DNA from: an uncultured Clostridium sp.
Lineage (GTDB): Bacteria > Bacillota > Clostridia > Lachnospirales > Lachnospiraceae
DNA length: 60,807 nt
Assembly: GCA_938036545.1 (NCBI GenBank)
Contig: CALHQJ010000114.1
Location: 1 to 60,807, forward strand
Direction of reading: 5' to 3'
A model generated the notes under the pieces. The model worked only from the letters and a program-made list of their open reading frames with translations, was not told the origin of the DNA and did not search any database. Positions 25,997 to 33,788 of this stretch are shown here, one piece after another (positions within the stretch are counted from its first letter, which is position 1; every line of letters starts with the position of its first letter). Made by a program: the position numbers and the translations under genes.

Positions 25997-26764
25997 ATGA
26001 TCACCATAGACCGGCTTAGTTATAATTCCAGGTTAAGGTACGTTCATACAGGAGAAAAAGTTGTTTTTTCGATGATTCCTCTGGTGCTTTGCGTGGCCAG
26101 CCGTTCGATTTTACTGGCAGCTGTGGTGTTTGTTGTTATGGGGATTCTGACAGTGAAAAAGGGAGGAATCCCCCTTTTGGATTACTTGAGGCTGTTGACT
26201 GTTCCGCTGTTATTTTTAGTTATGAATGCAGTAATTTTAGGAATATCCATTCGTCAGTCACCACTGGATTTGTTTGCGCTTCCAGTTGGAACCTGGTATC
26301 TGACTGCCGGAAAGGAAACAGTTTATTATGGAATTTGTGTGTTTCTTACGGCAATGGCTGCGGTATCCTGTATGTATTTCTTAGCCTGTAATACGACAAT
26401 GACGGATCTGTTAATCTTTCTTAGAAGAGTAAAGTGTCCCTCTCTGTTGATGGAACTAATGCTTTTGATTTACCGGTTTATTTTTGTGTTGTTAGACTGC
26501 GCTCATTCCATAGCCCTGTCTCAGCATTCCAGGCTGGGGTATGGGGGGTATAAAACCAGTCTCCGGTCTTTTGGGATGCTGGTTTCCGGTTTGTTTGTGC
26601 GCTCTGTAAAGCGTTCCTCTGCCCTTTTTGATGCCATGGAGTCCAGGGCATATGACGGAGTGATTCAGGTATTGGAGGAAGAGTATCCGGTAAACAAGAA
26701 GGAACTTGCAGGGATTATTGTGTTTGAAGCATTCCTGATGGTTCTTTTATGGATGGAGAGGTAA
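25997..26764 (+). CDS. cbiQ: Cobalt ECF transporter T component CbiQ
   Basis: CbiQ is the integral membrane coupling subunit that links CbiO ATP hydrolysis to CbiM. The 255-residue product has several membrane helices and the coupling motifs SQHSRLGYGGYKTSL and SSALFDAMESRAYDG near the C-terminus. It starts directly after the cbiN stop codon (TAGATG) and precedes cbiO by three bases. Confidence 0.92.
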   Translation: MITIDRLSYNSRLRYVHTGEKVVFSMIPLVLCVASRSILLAAVVFVVMGILTVKKGGIPLLDYLRLLTVPLLFLVMNAVILGISIRQSPLDLFALPVGTWYLTAGKETVYYGICVFLTAMAAVSCMYFLACNTTMTDLLIFLRRVKCPSLLMELMLLIYRFIFVLLDCAHSIALSQHSRLGYGGYKTSLRSFGMLVSGLFVRSVKRSSALFDAMESRAYDGVIQVLEEEYPVNKKELAGIIVFEAFLMVLLWMER

Positions 26765-26767
26765 GAG

Positions 26768-27622
26768 ATGAAGGATATTATTTTAAAGGCGGAAAACCTG
26801 GTATTCTCTTATGAGGGGAGCAGAACGCCTGCTTTAAATGGACTTTCCCTGGAACTTGTGAGAGGAAGCAGGACAGCTTTTATTGGCTCCAATGGTTCAG
26901 GAAAATCTACATTTTTTTTATGTTGCAATGGGATTCACAGGCCGTCTTCCGGAGTCTTGTATTACGATGGGAAGCCAGTGGATTATTCCAGAAAAGGGCT
27001 GCTGGATCTGCGGAAAAAAGTAGGGATTGTATTTCAGGATCCGGATAATCAACTGTTTTCTGCCAGCGTTTATCAGGAGATTTCCTTTGGTATTTTAAAT
27101 CTGGGCGTGTCGAAAGAACAGGCGAAAGAAGCGGTAGAACGGATTATGGAAGAAATGGATATTACCGCTTTTCGGGATAAACCGGTTCATGCTTTGTCAG
27201 GAGGACAGAAAAAACTGGTATCCATTGCAGACGTGCTGGTTATGGAACCGGAGATTGTTATTATGGACGAGCCGGCTTCAGCGTTAGACCCCAGACATGC
27301 AGAACTGGTAAACAGGGCAGTAGATAAGATGACAGCAAAGGGGATAACCGTATTAATGGCTACCCATGATGTGGATTATGCTCTTTCCTGGGCAGATGAA
27401 GCAGTGGTATTCCAGGAAGGAACCGTACTGCGCCAGGGACCTCCCAGCGAAGTATTTGCAGATAAAAAGCTGCTGTCAGAAACGAATCTGGTGCAGCCTT
27501 CGGTGATGCGTTTGTTTGAAAGCCTGCGCCGGAAAAACATGATTGCTCCTGGGCTTCCGATTCCGAGAAATATGGAAGAACTGGAAGGGTATCTGGAAGG
27601 AAAAGCCACGAAAAACATATAA
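26768..27622 (+). CDS. cbiO: Cobalt ECF transporter ATPase CbiO
   Basis: CbiO powers cobalt uptake. The 284-residue ABC ATPase has a Walker A GSNGSGKST (40-48), Q-loop VFQDPDNQLF, signature LSGGQ (143-147), Walker B VIMDEP (164-169) and switch His in MATHDVDY. Only one ATPase is encoded, so a homodimer is expected. It ends the cbiMNQO operon at a strong hairpin. The operon alone supports cobalt uptake for cobalamin synthesis; no cob/cbi biosynthetic genes are in the window. Confidence 0.95.
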   Translation: MKDIILKAENLVFSYEGSRTPALNGLSLELVRGSRTAFIGSNGSGKSTFFLCCNGIHRPSSGVLYYDGKPVDYSRKGLLDLRKKVGIVFQDPDNQLFSASVYQEISFGILNLGVSKEQAKEAVERIMEEMDITAFRDKPVHALSGGQKKLVSIADVLVMEPEIVIMDEPASALDPRHAELVNRAVDKMTAKGITVLMATHDVDYALSWADEAVVFQEGTVLRQGPPSEVFADKKLLSETNLVQPSVMRLFESLRRKNMIAPGLPIPRNMEELEGYLEGKATKNI

Positions 27623-27625
27623 AAG

Positions 27626-27680
27626 AAAGCCTGTGCAGGGCGCAAAATGAGGATTTCTCAAAACGCAGTGCACAGGCTTT
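27626..27680. terminator. Shared terminator of cbiO and the convergent Bax-inhibitor-like gene
   Basis: AAAGCCTGTGCA and TGCACAGGCTTT form a 12-bp stem with a 31-base loop. T-rich sequence follows on the plus strand and A-rich sequence precedes it, so it can serve both convergent genes. Confidence 0.75.
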
Positions 27681-27683
27681 TTA

Positions 27684-28397
27684 TTAATTTCGATTTCTCC
27701 CCAGAAGTCTTAACAAATATAAGAACAGGTTGATAAAATCCAGATACAGCTCCAGAGCGCTGAAGATAGAGGCCTTAGCCAGCATATCCGGATGCTGGGA
27801 GTAGTGGGCGTGGTATGCTCGGATTTTCTGGGTATCGTAAGCAGTAAATACTAAGAAAATAAATACGCCAATGGTACAGGCAATGGTGGAAAACTGGTCC
27901 AGGTTAATAAACATGGCAAAGATCCAGAAAACCAGCAGAAAGACAAGCCCGCCTATGAGGAAATTGCGAAGCCTGCTTAAATCCGCTTTGGTAAAGTAGC
28001 CGATTAAGGCCATAATACCGAAAAACAGGGCGGTAGCGCCGAAGACCAGAATCAGGTCTGCAGTCAGGTAAATCAGAAAATATGCGGAAAATACGACGCC
28101 GTTCAGGGCTGCATAGGTGAAAAACAAGGCTCTTGCAGCACCAACAGACATTTTTTCAATGCGGGCAGATAAAAAGATTACCAGCAGAATTTCCGCAATG
28201 CCTAAAATCAGGTACAGATATGGAACTGCAAAAACATAGATAACAGCTCCGGTGGCGTAGCCGAAGAATGCAATCAGAAATGTGAGCATTAAACCGGCAA
28301 ACATCCAGGCAAAGGTCTTGGCTGTGTAGCGTCCAATTGATTCTGTCTGATTCATGGCAGCAGAGTAAGGCTGGCCGTTTAAGTTCATGGATTCCAT
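27684..28397 (-). CDS. Bax inhibitor-1/YccA family membrane protein
   Basis: This 237-residue protein has seven predicted membrane segments and belongs to the BI-1 (UPF0005) family. Bacterial members such as YetJ are pH-sensitive calcium leak channels. Family traits are KTFAWMFAGLMLTFLIAFF near the N-terminus and FTAYDTQKIR plus SALELYLDFINLFLYLLRLLG at the C-terminus, including the conserved aspartates of the latch. It is transcribed alone with a strong promoter and an unusual hairpin-forming leader containing a dispersed repeat. Its role in this organism is unknown. Confidence 0.9.
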   Translation of the reverse strand: MESMNLNGQPYSAAMNQTESIGRYTAKTFAWMFAGLMLTFLIAFFGYATGAVIYVFAVPYLYLILGIAEILLVIFLSARIEKMSVGAARALFFTYAALNGVVFSAYFLIYLTADLILVFGATALFFGIMALIGYFTKADLSRLRNFLIGGLVFLLVFWIFAMFINLDQFSTIACTIGVFIFLVFTAYDTQKIRAYHAHYSQHPDMLAKASIFSALELYLDFINLFLYLLRLLGRNRN

Positions 28398-28420
28398 AGA
28401 GTATCCTCCTTTTTGTAGTG

Positions 28421-28473
28421 TTCAGGACGGGACAGCTTCTCGTACCAGATTTCCACAGTCCTGAATAGTTGCC
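28421..28473 (-). repeat. Hairpin-forming dispersed repeat in the leader of the Bax-inhibitor-like gene
   Basis: On the minus strand GCAACTATTCAGGAC begins at the predicted transcript start. TTCAGGAC (28458-28465 complement) and GTCCTGAA (28421-28428 complement) can form an 8-bp stem around 29 bases. The AACTATTCAGGAC core and part of the following sequence recur at 49104-49118 and, in variant form, at 16052-16064 and 32864-32877. Confidence 0.6.
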
Positions 28474-28476
28474 TTA

Positions 28477-28506
28477 ATTATATCAAATCAGCCAGGAAAA
28501 TTTCAA
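28477..28506 (-). promoter_or_regulatory. Promoter of the Bax-inhibitor-like gene
   Basis: On the minus strand TTGAAA (28501-28506) and TATAAT (28477-28482) are 18 bases apart. The start of transcription would fall at the dispersed repeat. Confidence 0.6.
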
Positions 28507-28529
28507 TAAAATTCATAGTATTGTAAGAA

Positions 28530-28581
28530 AAAAATATGAGGGTATCGTTCAATCGTCGAATTTGATTTTGCGATACCCTCA
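28530..28581 (-). terminator. Terminator of argG
   Basis: TGAGGGTATCG (28537-28547) pairs with CGATACCCTCA (28571-28581). In the direction of argG the stem is followed by T-rich sequence ending in seven T. Confidence 0.85.
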
Positions 28582-28608
28582 TAACATTGCAATGGCTGAA
28601 TGTGGGGA

Positions 28609-29841
28609 TTATTCAGTTTTCTGGTTGTTTTTTACTTCTGCCAGCTTCATGGCGCGAACCTTTAATGGAAGGCCGAATAAGGTAATAAAGCCGTCAGCGT
28701 CATGGTGATCATATAAATCTCCAGTTGTGAAGGACGCCAGGGATTCACTGTATAAGGAGTAAGGAGAAGTGGTTCCGGCTTTGGTAATATTGCCTTTGTA
28801 AAGCTTGAATTTTACTTCTCCAGTTACGTACTGCTGAGTGGATTCAATAAATGCCTGGATAGCTTCCCGAAGAGGAGTATACCATTTGCCTTCATAGACA
28901 ATCTGGGCAAATTTGTTTGCCATGTCTTTCTTTACTTCCATAGTAGCCCGATCTAAGATCAGTTCCTCTAACTGCTGATGGGCTTCCATCAGAATGGTGC
29001 CGCCAGGAGTCTCGTAAACGCCTCTGGATTTCATGCCAACTACACGGTTTTCTACAATATCAATAATGCCGATGCCGTGCTTTCCGCCTAACTCATTTAA
29101 CTTGGAAATGATCTGGGACACCTTCATTTTTTCGCCGTTTACGCTGGTAGGAATACCTTTTTCAAAGGTCATGGTCACGTATTCCGGCTGATCCGGAGCT
29201 TCCTCAGGAGATACGCTGAGAACTAACAAATGCTTGTAGTTTGGCTCCTGGGATGGATCTTCCAGTTCCAGTCCCTCATGGCTGATGTGCCACAGGTTCC
29301 GGTCACGGCTGTAGCTGGAGTCAGCAGAAAATGGCAGGTGGATGCCATGAGCCTTGCAGTATTCAATTTCATCTTCACGGGACTGCATGGTCCATACGTC
29401 TGTCATACGCCAGGGAGCAATGATTTTAATATCTGGAGCTAAGGCCTTGATGCCAAGTTCAAAACGAATCTGGTCATTGCCTTTGCCGGTTGCGCCGTGG
29501 CAGATAGCAACGGCCCCTTCTTTGCGGGCAATTTCCACCAATTTTTTTGCAATGGCAGGACGTGCCATGGAAGTACCAAGCAGATATTTATTTTCGTAAA
29601 CAGCGCCTGCCTCTACGCAAGGCATAATGTAGTTGTCGCAGAAATCATCAATAATATTTTCAATATAAAGTTTAGAAGCGCCGGACATTTTTGCACGTTC
29701 ATCCAGTCCGTCCAGTTCTTCTCCTTGTCCGCAGTCAATGCAGCAACAGATAACTTCATAATCAAAGGTTTCTTTCAGCCATGGAATAATAGCGGTGGTA
29801 TCCAAACCGCCGGAATATGCTAACACTACTTTTTCTTTCAT
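28609..29841 (-). CDS. argG: Argininosuccinate synthase
   Basis: ArgG joins citrulline and aspartate with ATP to form argininosuccinate, the step before ArgH. The 410-residue protein has the N-type ATP pyrophosphatase loop AYSGGLDTT (SGGLDT 10-15), GNDQIRFELG and the conserved DSSYSRDRNLWHISHEG segment. It has normal length. It is transcribed divergently from argC, and both promoters share the same operator-like layout. Confidence 0.97.
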   Translation of the reverse strand: MKEKVVLAYSGGLDTTAIIPWLKETFDYEVICCCIDCGQGEELDGLDERAKMSGASKLYIENIIDDFCDNYIMPCVEAGAVYENKYLLGTSMARPAIAKKLVEIARKEGAVAICHGATGKGNDQIRFELGIKALAPDIKIIAPWRMTDVWTMQSREDEIEYCKAHGIHLPFSADSSYSRDRNLWHISHEGLELEDPSQEPNYKHLLVLSVSPEEAPDQPEYVTMTFEKGIPTSVNGEKMKVSQIISKLNELGGKHGIGIIDIVENRVVGMKSRGVYETPGGTILMEAHQQLEELILDRATMEVKKDMANKFAQIVYEGKWYTPLREAIQAFIESTQQYVTGEVKFKLYKGNITKAGTTSPYSLYSESLASFTTGDLYDHHDADGFITLFGLPLKVRAMKLAEVKNNQKTE

Positions 29842-29888
29842 AATGAAAATCCTCCTGAATGTGTTCTGTCATGTAAGTGATGTTAATA

Positions 29889-29917
29889 AATATACAACAC
29901 TATGTAAAAAAATGCAA
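29889..29917 (-). promoter_or_regulatory. argG promoter with ArgR-box-like repeats
   Basis: On the minus strand a -35 TTGCAT (29912-29917) and a -10 TATATT (29889-29894) are 17 bases apart. TGCATTTTTTTACATA and TGTATATTTATTAACA overlap these boxes with their starts 20 bases apart. They resemble the TG(C/T)ATA-type ARG boxes bound by the arginine repressor ArgR. Confidence 0.6.
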
Positions 29918-29974
29918 GTACAAAATTGTAAAAAAAGAAAGAATTTCAACATAAACATTTGTGAAAAAAACAGC

Positions 29975-30003
29975 TTGCATAATATTCAATATGAGTGTAT
30001 AAT
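29975..30003 (+). promoter_or_regulatory. argC operon promoter with ArgR-box-like repeats
   Basis: A -35 TTGCAT (29975-29980) and a consensus -10 TATAAT (29998-30003) are 17 bases apart. TGCATAATATTCAATA and TGTATAATTATGAAAA overlap them with starts 20 bases apart, mirroring the argG promoter. Repression by arginine-bound ArgR is the likely control. Confidence 0.65.
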
Positions 30004-30056
30004 TATGAAAACTCAAAATTGAATCAGGCGACAGGCCGGAAGTGGAGGCAGAATAT

Positions 30057-31097
30057 ATGATAAAGGCAGGGATTATCGGTTCTACAGGCTATGCAGGCGG
30101 AGAGCTGGCAAGACTTTTACTGCAGCGGGATGATGTAGAAATTAAATGGTATGGTTCCAAAAGCTATATAGATAAGAAGTACGCTTCGATTTATCAGAAC
30201 ATGTTTCAGATAGTAGACGACGTATGCAAGGCAGATGATATAGAAGAACTGGCTGATTTAGTCGATGTAATTTTTATGGCCACTCCACAGGGACTGTGTG
30301 CGTCTCTTATAAATGAAGAAATTTTATCTAAAGTAAAGATGATTGATTTAAGCGCAGATTTCCGGATAAAAGATGTTTCTACTTATGAAGAATGGTATAA
30401 AATTCCCCATGCAAGTCCCCAGTTTATAAAAGAAGCCGTTTACGGACTGCCGGAAATCAACCGGGAAGAGATAAAAAAGGCCAGGCTGATTGCCAATCCA
30501 GGCTGTTATCCAACCTGTTCCTTCCTTTCGATTTATCCGCTGGCTAAGGAAGGGCTGATTGATATGTCTACAATTATTATTGATGCCAAATCCGGTACTT
30601 CCGGAGCCGGCAGAGGCGCCAAGGTAGACAGCCTGTACTGCGAGGTAAATGAAAATATAAAAGCCTATGGCGTGGCGACTCACCGCCATACGCCGGAGAT
30701 TGAAGAACAGCTTTCCTATGCGTCGGGACAGCCGGTTACCATCAGCTTTACCCCTCATCTGGTTCCCATGAACCGAGGAATTTTAGTTACAGCCTATGCT
30801 TCTTTATTAAAAGAAGTTTCATACGAAGAAGTTAAGGCAGTCTATGATCAATACTATGGAAAAGAATATTTTGTAAGGGTATTAGACAAAGACATGGTTC
30901 CTCAGACCCGCTTTGTGGAAGGCAGCAATTTTGTGGACGTCAACTTTAAAATCGATCCCAGAACCAACCGGATTGTGATGATGGGAGCCATTGATAATGT
31001 AGTAAAAGGAGCCGCAGGTCAGGCTATCCAGAATATGAATCTTATGTTTGGCCTTCCGGAAAATACCGGATTAAAACAGATCCCCATGTTCCCATAA
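30057..31097 (+). CDS. argC: N-acetyl-gamma-glutamyl-phosphate reductase
   Basis: ArgC reduces N-acetylglutamyl phosphate to the semialdehyde with NADPH, the third step of arginine synthesis. The 346-residue protein has the nucleotide-binding GIIGSTGYAGGEL start and the catalytic Cys150 in NPGCYPT, followed by AKSGTSGAGRGAK and HRHTPEIEEQL. The ATG at 30057 has GGAGG 8 bases upstream; a GTG at 30042 overlapping that site is less likely. It is the first gene of argC-GNAT-argJ-argB-argD. Confidence 0.96.
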   Translation: MIKAGIIGSTGYAGGELARLLLQRDDVEIKWYGSKSYIDKKYASIYQNMFQIVDDVCKADDIEELADLVDVIFMATPQGLCASLINEEILSKVKMIDLSADFRIKDVSTYEEWYKIPHASPQFIKEAVYGLPEINREEIKKARLIANPGCYPTCSFLSIYPLAKEGLIDMSTIIIDAKSGTSGAGRGAKVDSLYCEVNENIKAYGVATHRHTPEIEEQLSYASGQPVTISFTPHLVPMNRGILVTAYASLLKEVSYEEVKAVYDQYYGKEYFVRVLDKDMVPQTRFVEGSNFVDVNFKIDPRTNRIVMMGAIDNVVKGAAGQAIQNMNLMFGLPENTGLKQIPMFP

Positions 31098-31145
31098 GGT
31101 GAGAGAATTGGGAAAAAACTGGGAAGAAAGGATTTAAGAGACAGT

Positions 31146-31610
31146 ATGGCAGGAACAATGCAGATTCTTTACCGCCCTATGGAAATAGAAGATTACGATC
31201 AGGTATTTCAATTGTGGCAGACCATTAAGGGCTTTGGCATCCGGTCCCTGGATGATTCCAGAGAGGGAGTAGAACGGTTTTTGAAACGAAATCCTGCCAC
31301 CAGCGTAGTGGCTGTTCAAAATGGACGGATTATCGGCAACATTCTCTGCGGCCATGACGGAAGAACCGGCTATTTTTATCATGTGTGCGTGGAAAAACAT
31401 TACCGTAATCATGGAATTGGCCACAAGATGGCAAAATGGTGTATGTATGCATTAAAGGAAGAAGGAATTAATAAGGTAAGCCTGATTGCATTTAAGTCCA
31501 ATCAGGTAGGAAATGCATTCTGGCAGGGAGTTGGCTGGAATGAAAGAGAGGACGTAAATTTTTACGATTTCGTCTTAAATGAAGAAAATATTACCAGATT
31601 TAACGGTTAG
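31146..31610 (+). CDS. GNAT family N-acetyltransferase inside the arginine operon
   Basis: This 154-residue acetyltransferase has the acetyl-CoA loop as YRNHGIGHKMAKWCM (R/Q-x-x-G-x-G/A form) and the C-terminal NAFWQGVGWNERED motif typical of small GNATs. It lies between argC and argJ, in the same direction, 15 bases before argJ. The place suggests a link to arginine synthesis, for example acetylation of glutamate as a one-domain ArgA-like enzyme, but the substrate is not shown. A second ATG at 31158 is also possible; neither start has a strong ribosome binding site. Confidence 0.82.
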   Translation: MAGTMQILYRPMEIEDYDQVFQLWQTIKGFGIRSLDDSREGVERFLKRNPATSVVAVQNGRIIGNILCGHDGRTGYFYHVCVEKHYRNHGIGHKMAKWCMYALKEEGINKVSLIAFKSNQVGNAFWQGVGWNEREDVNFYDFVLNEENITRFNG

Positions 31611-31625
31611 CAGGAGGCTTGATTT

Positions 31626-32849
31626 ATGAAGATAATAGAAGGCGGAGTAACAGCAGCAAAAGGATTTCAGGCAGCATCTACAGCAGCAGGAATTAAGTAT
31701 CAGAATCGTCCAGATATGGCGCTAATATACAGTGAAAAACCCTGTATCTCGGCAGGAACCTTTACAACCAATCTGGTAAAGGCCGCACCGGTAAAATGGG
31801 ATAAGAATCAGGTGACAAGCGGCGCTTTGGCTCATGCAGTTGTGGTTAATGCGGGAATTGCCAATGCATGTACAGGGGCAGAAGGAATGGAGTACTGTAA
31901 GGAAACAGCCAAAGCAGCTTCTAAGGCGTTGGGCATTCCGGAGGACAGCGTACTGGTAGCATCTACCGGCGTCATTGGAATGCAGCTTCCCATGGATAAA
32001 ATTACTGCAGGAATTGAAGCAATGGCCCCTCTTTTATCAGACAGCCAGGAAGCAGGAGTCCATGCAGCCAAGGCTATTATGACTACGGATACAAAGAAGA
32101 AAGAGGCAGCAGTTGAAATTACGCTGGGAGGAAAAACTGTAACAGTGGGAGGCATGTGCAAGGGATCTGGAATGATACATCCCAACATGTGTACTATGTT
32201 AAGCTTTGTTACAACCGATGTGGCAATCTCGAAAGAACTTTTGCAGGAAGCGCTGAGTGAAGATATTAAAGATACCTATAACATGATTTCTGTAGACGGA
32301 GATACTTCTACTAACGATACGGTTCTTCTCCTAGCAAACGGACAGGCAGACAATCCGGTTATTACAGAAAAAAATGAAGATTACCAGGAGTTCTGTAAGG
32401 CATTAAATTATGTAAATGAAACCTTAGCTAAGAAAATGGCAGGAGACGGAGAAGGATGCACGGCTTTATTTGAAGTAAAAGTAGTGGGAGCGGAAAGCAA
32501 GGAACAGGCCATAACCCTGTCCAAATCCATTATTACTTCTTCTCTTACCAAGGCTGCTATTTTTGGCCATGATGCCAACTGGGGCAGAATTTTGTGTGCC
32601 ATGGGGTATTCAGGGGCTCAGTTTGATCCGGAAAAAGTAGACCTGTATTTTGAAAGCCCGGCCGGCAAATTACAGATTATCGAAAACGGTGTGGCTTTGG
32701 ATTACAGCGAGGAAAAAGCTACGGAAATTTTATCCCAGCCAGAAGTAACGGCTATTGCAGATGTGAAAATGGGAACTGCTTCGGCTACGGCGTGGGGATG
32801 TGATTTGACCTTTGATTACGTTAAAATTAATGCTGATTACCGCTCCTAA
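31626..32849 (+). CDS. argJ: Glutamate N-acetyltransferase/ornithine acetyltransferase
   Basis: ArgJ moves the acetyl group from N-acetylornithine to glutamate, and in bifunctional forms also uses acetyl-CoA. The 407-residue precursor is expected to cut itself before Thr190, the nucleophile of the beta chain, in KGSGMIHPNMCTML. The residue before the cut is Cys189 where many homologues have Ala. Other family motifs are ATNLVKAAPV-like near residue 45 and FGHDANWGRIL. AGGAGG lies upstream. Whether it is mono- or bifunctional cannot be told from sequence. Confidence 0.95.
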   Translation: MKIIEGGVTAAKGFQAASTAAGIKYQNRPDMALIYSEKPCISAGTFTTNLVKAAPVKWDKNQVTSGALAHAVVVNAGIANACTGAEGMEYCKETAKAASKALGIPEDSVLVASTGVIGMQLPMDKITAGIEAMAPLLSDSQEAGVHAAKAIMTTDTKKKEAAVEITLGGKTVTVGGMCKGSGMIHPNMCTMLSFVTTDVAISKELLQEALSEDIKDTYNMISVDGDTSTNDTVLLLANGQADNPVITEKNEDYQEFCKALNYVNETLAKKMAGDGEGCTALFEVKVVGAESKEQAITLSKSIITSSLTKAAIFGHDANWGRILCAMGYSGAQFDPEKVDLYFESPAGKLQIIENGVALDYSEEKATEILSQPEVTAIADVKMGTASATAWGCDLTFDYVKINADYRS

Positions 32850-32863
32850 GATATAAATTATCG

Positions 32864-32877
32864 GTAACTGTTCAGAC
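32864..32877 (+). repeat. Dispersed short repeat, copy between argJ and argB
   Basis: GTAACTGTTCAGAC is a close variant of the GTAACTATTCAGGAC core seen at 49104-49118. It occupies the 51-base gap before argB. Confidence 0.4.
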
Positions 32878-32900
32878 GCAAATAAGGGAGGAAGAGCAGG

Positions 32901-33788
32901 ATGAAATTAGATTCAGAAATCATGCAGAAGGCAGAGACATTAATCGAGGCCCTGCCATATATCCAGAGGTTTAACCGTAAGATTATTGTAGTCAAATACG
33001 GCGGCAGCGCCATGGTAGATGAAGAGCTGAAGCATCACGTCATCCAGGATGTGGTTCTCTTAAAGCTGGTTGGATTTAAACCTATTATTATCCACGGAGG
33101 CGGAAAAGAAATCAGCCGGTGGGTCAGCAAAGTAGGAATGGAACCCAGGTTTGTAAACGGCCTTCGGTTTACTGACGAACCGACCATGGAAATTGCAGAA
33201 ATGGTTTTAAATAAAGTCAATAAAAGCCTGGTTCAGATGGTTAATGAGCTGGGCTGTCGTGCAGTAGGAATCAGCGGAAAAGATGGCTGTCTGCTAAAAT
33301 GCGAAAAAAAGCTGTCAGATGGACAGGATATTGGATTTGTAGGAAACGTGACAGAGGTAAACCCACAGATTATTTATGATTTGCTGGAAAAAGATTTTCT
33401 TCCAATTATCTGCCCCATTGGTTTTGACAGCAATTATGTCAGCTACAACATTAACGCAGATGATGCGGCCTGTGCCATTGCCAGGGCAGTCAACGCAGAA
33501 AAGCTGGCATTTTTGACAGACGTAGAAGGCGTGTATAAGGATTATGAAGACAAAAATTCATTGATTTCGGAGATGACAGCAGCAGAAGCCAAAGAGTTTG
33601 TTGCCAGCGGAATGTTAGGCGGAGGAATGCTTCCAAAACTGCAGAACTGTGTTGACGCCATTGAAAACGGAGTAAATCGGGTTCATATTTTAGACGGCAG
33701 GATTCCCCACTGTCTGCTGCTGGAAATCTTTACTAATAAAGGAATCGGAACCGCTATTGTAAACAGCAGGGAGGAGAGACAGCTATGA
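32901..33788 (+). CDS. argB: Acetylglutamate kinase
   Basis: ArgB phosphorylates N-acetylglutamate, the second and usually feedback-inhibited step. The 295-residue amino-acid-kinase-family protein has KYGGSAM, IIHGGGKEIS, NINADDAACAIA and FLTDVEGVY. The N-terminal helix (about residues 1-25, KAETLIEALPYIQRFNRK) is the type found in hexameric, arginine-inhibited ArgB, so feedback control by arginine is likely. GGGAGGA precedes the start. It overlaps argD by four bases (ATGA). Confidence 0.96.
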   Translation: MKLDSEIMQKAETLIEALPYIQRFNRKIIVVKYGGSAMVDEELKHHVIQDVVLLKLVGFKPIIIHGGGKEISRWVSKVGMEPRFVNGLRFTDEPTMEIAEMVLNKVNKSLVQMVNELGCRAVGISGKDGCLLKCEKKLSDGQDIGFVGNVTEVNPQIIYDLLEKDFLPIICPIGFDSNYVSYNINADDAACAIARAVNAEKLAFLTDVEGVYKDYEDKNSLISEMTAAEAKEFVASGMLGGGMLPKLQNCVDAIENGVNRVHILDGRIPHCLLLEIFTNKGIGTAIVNSREERQL

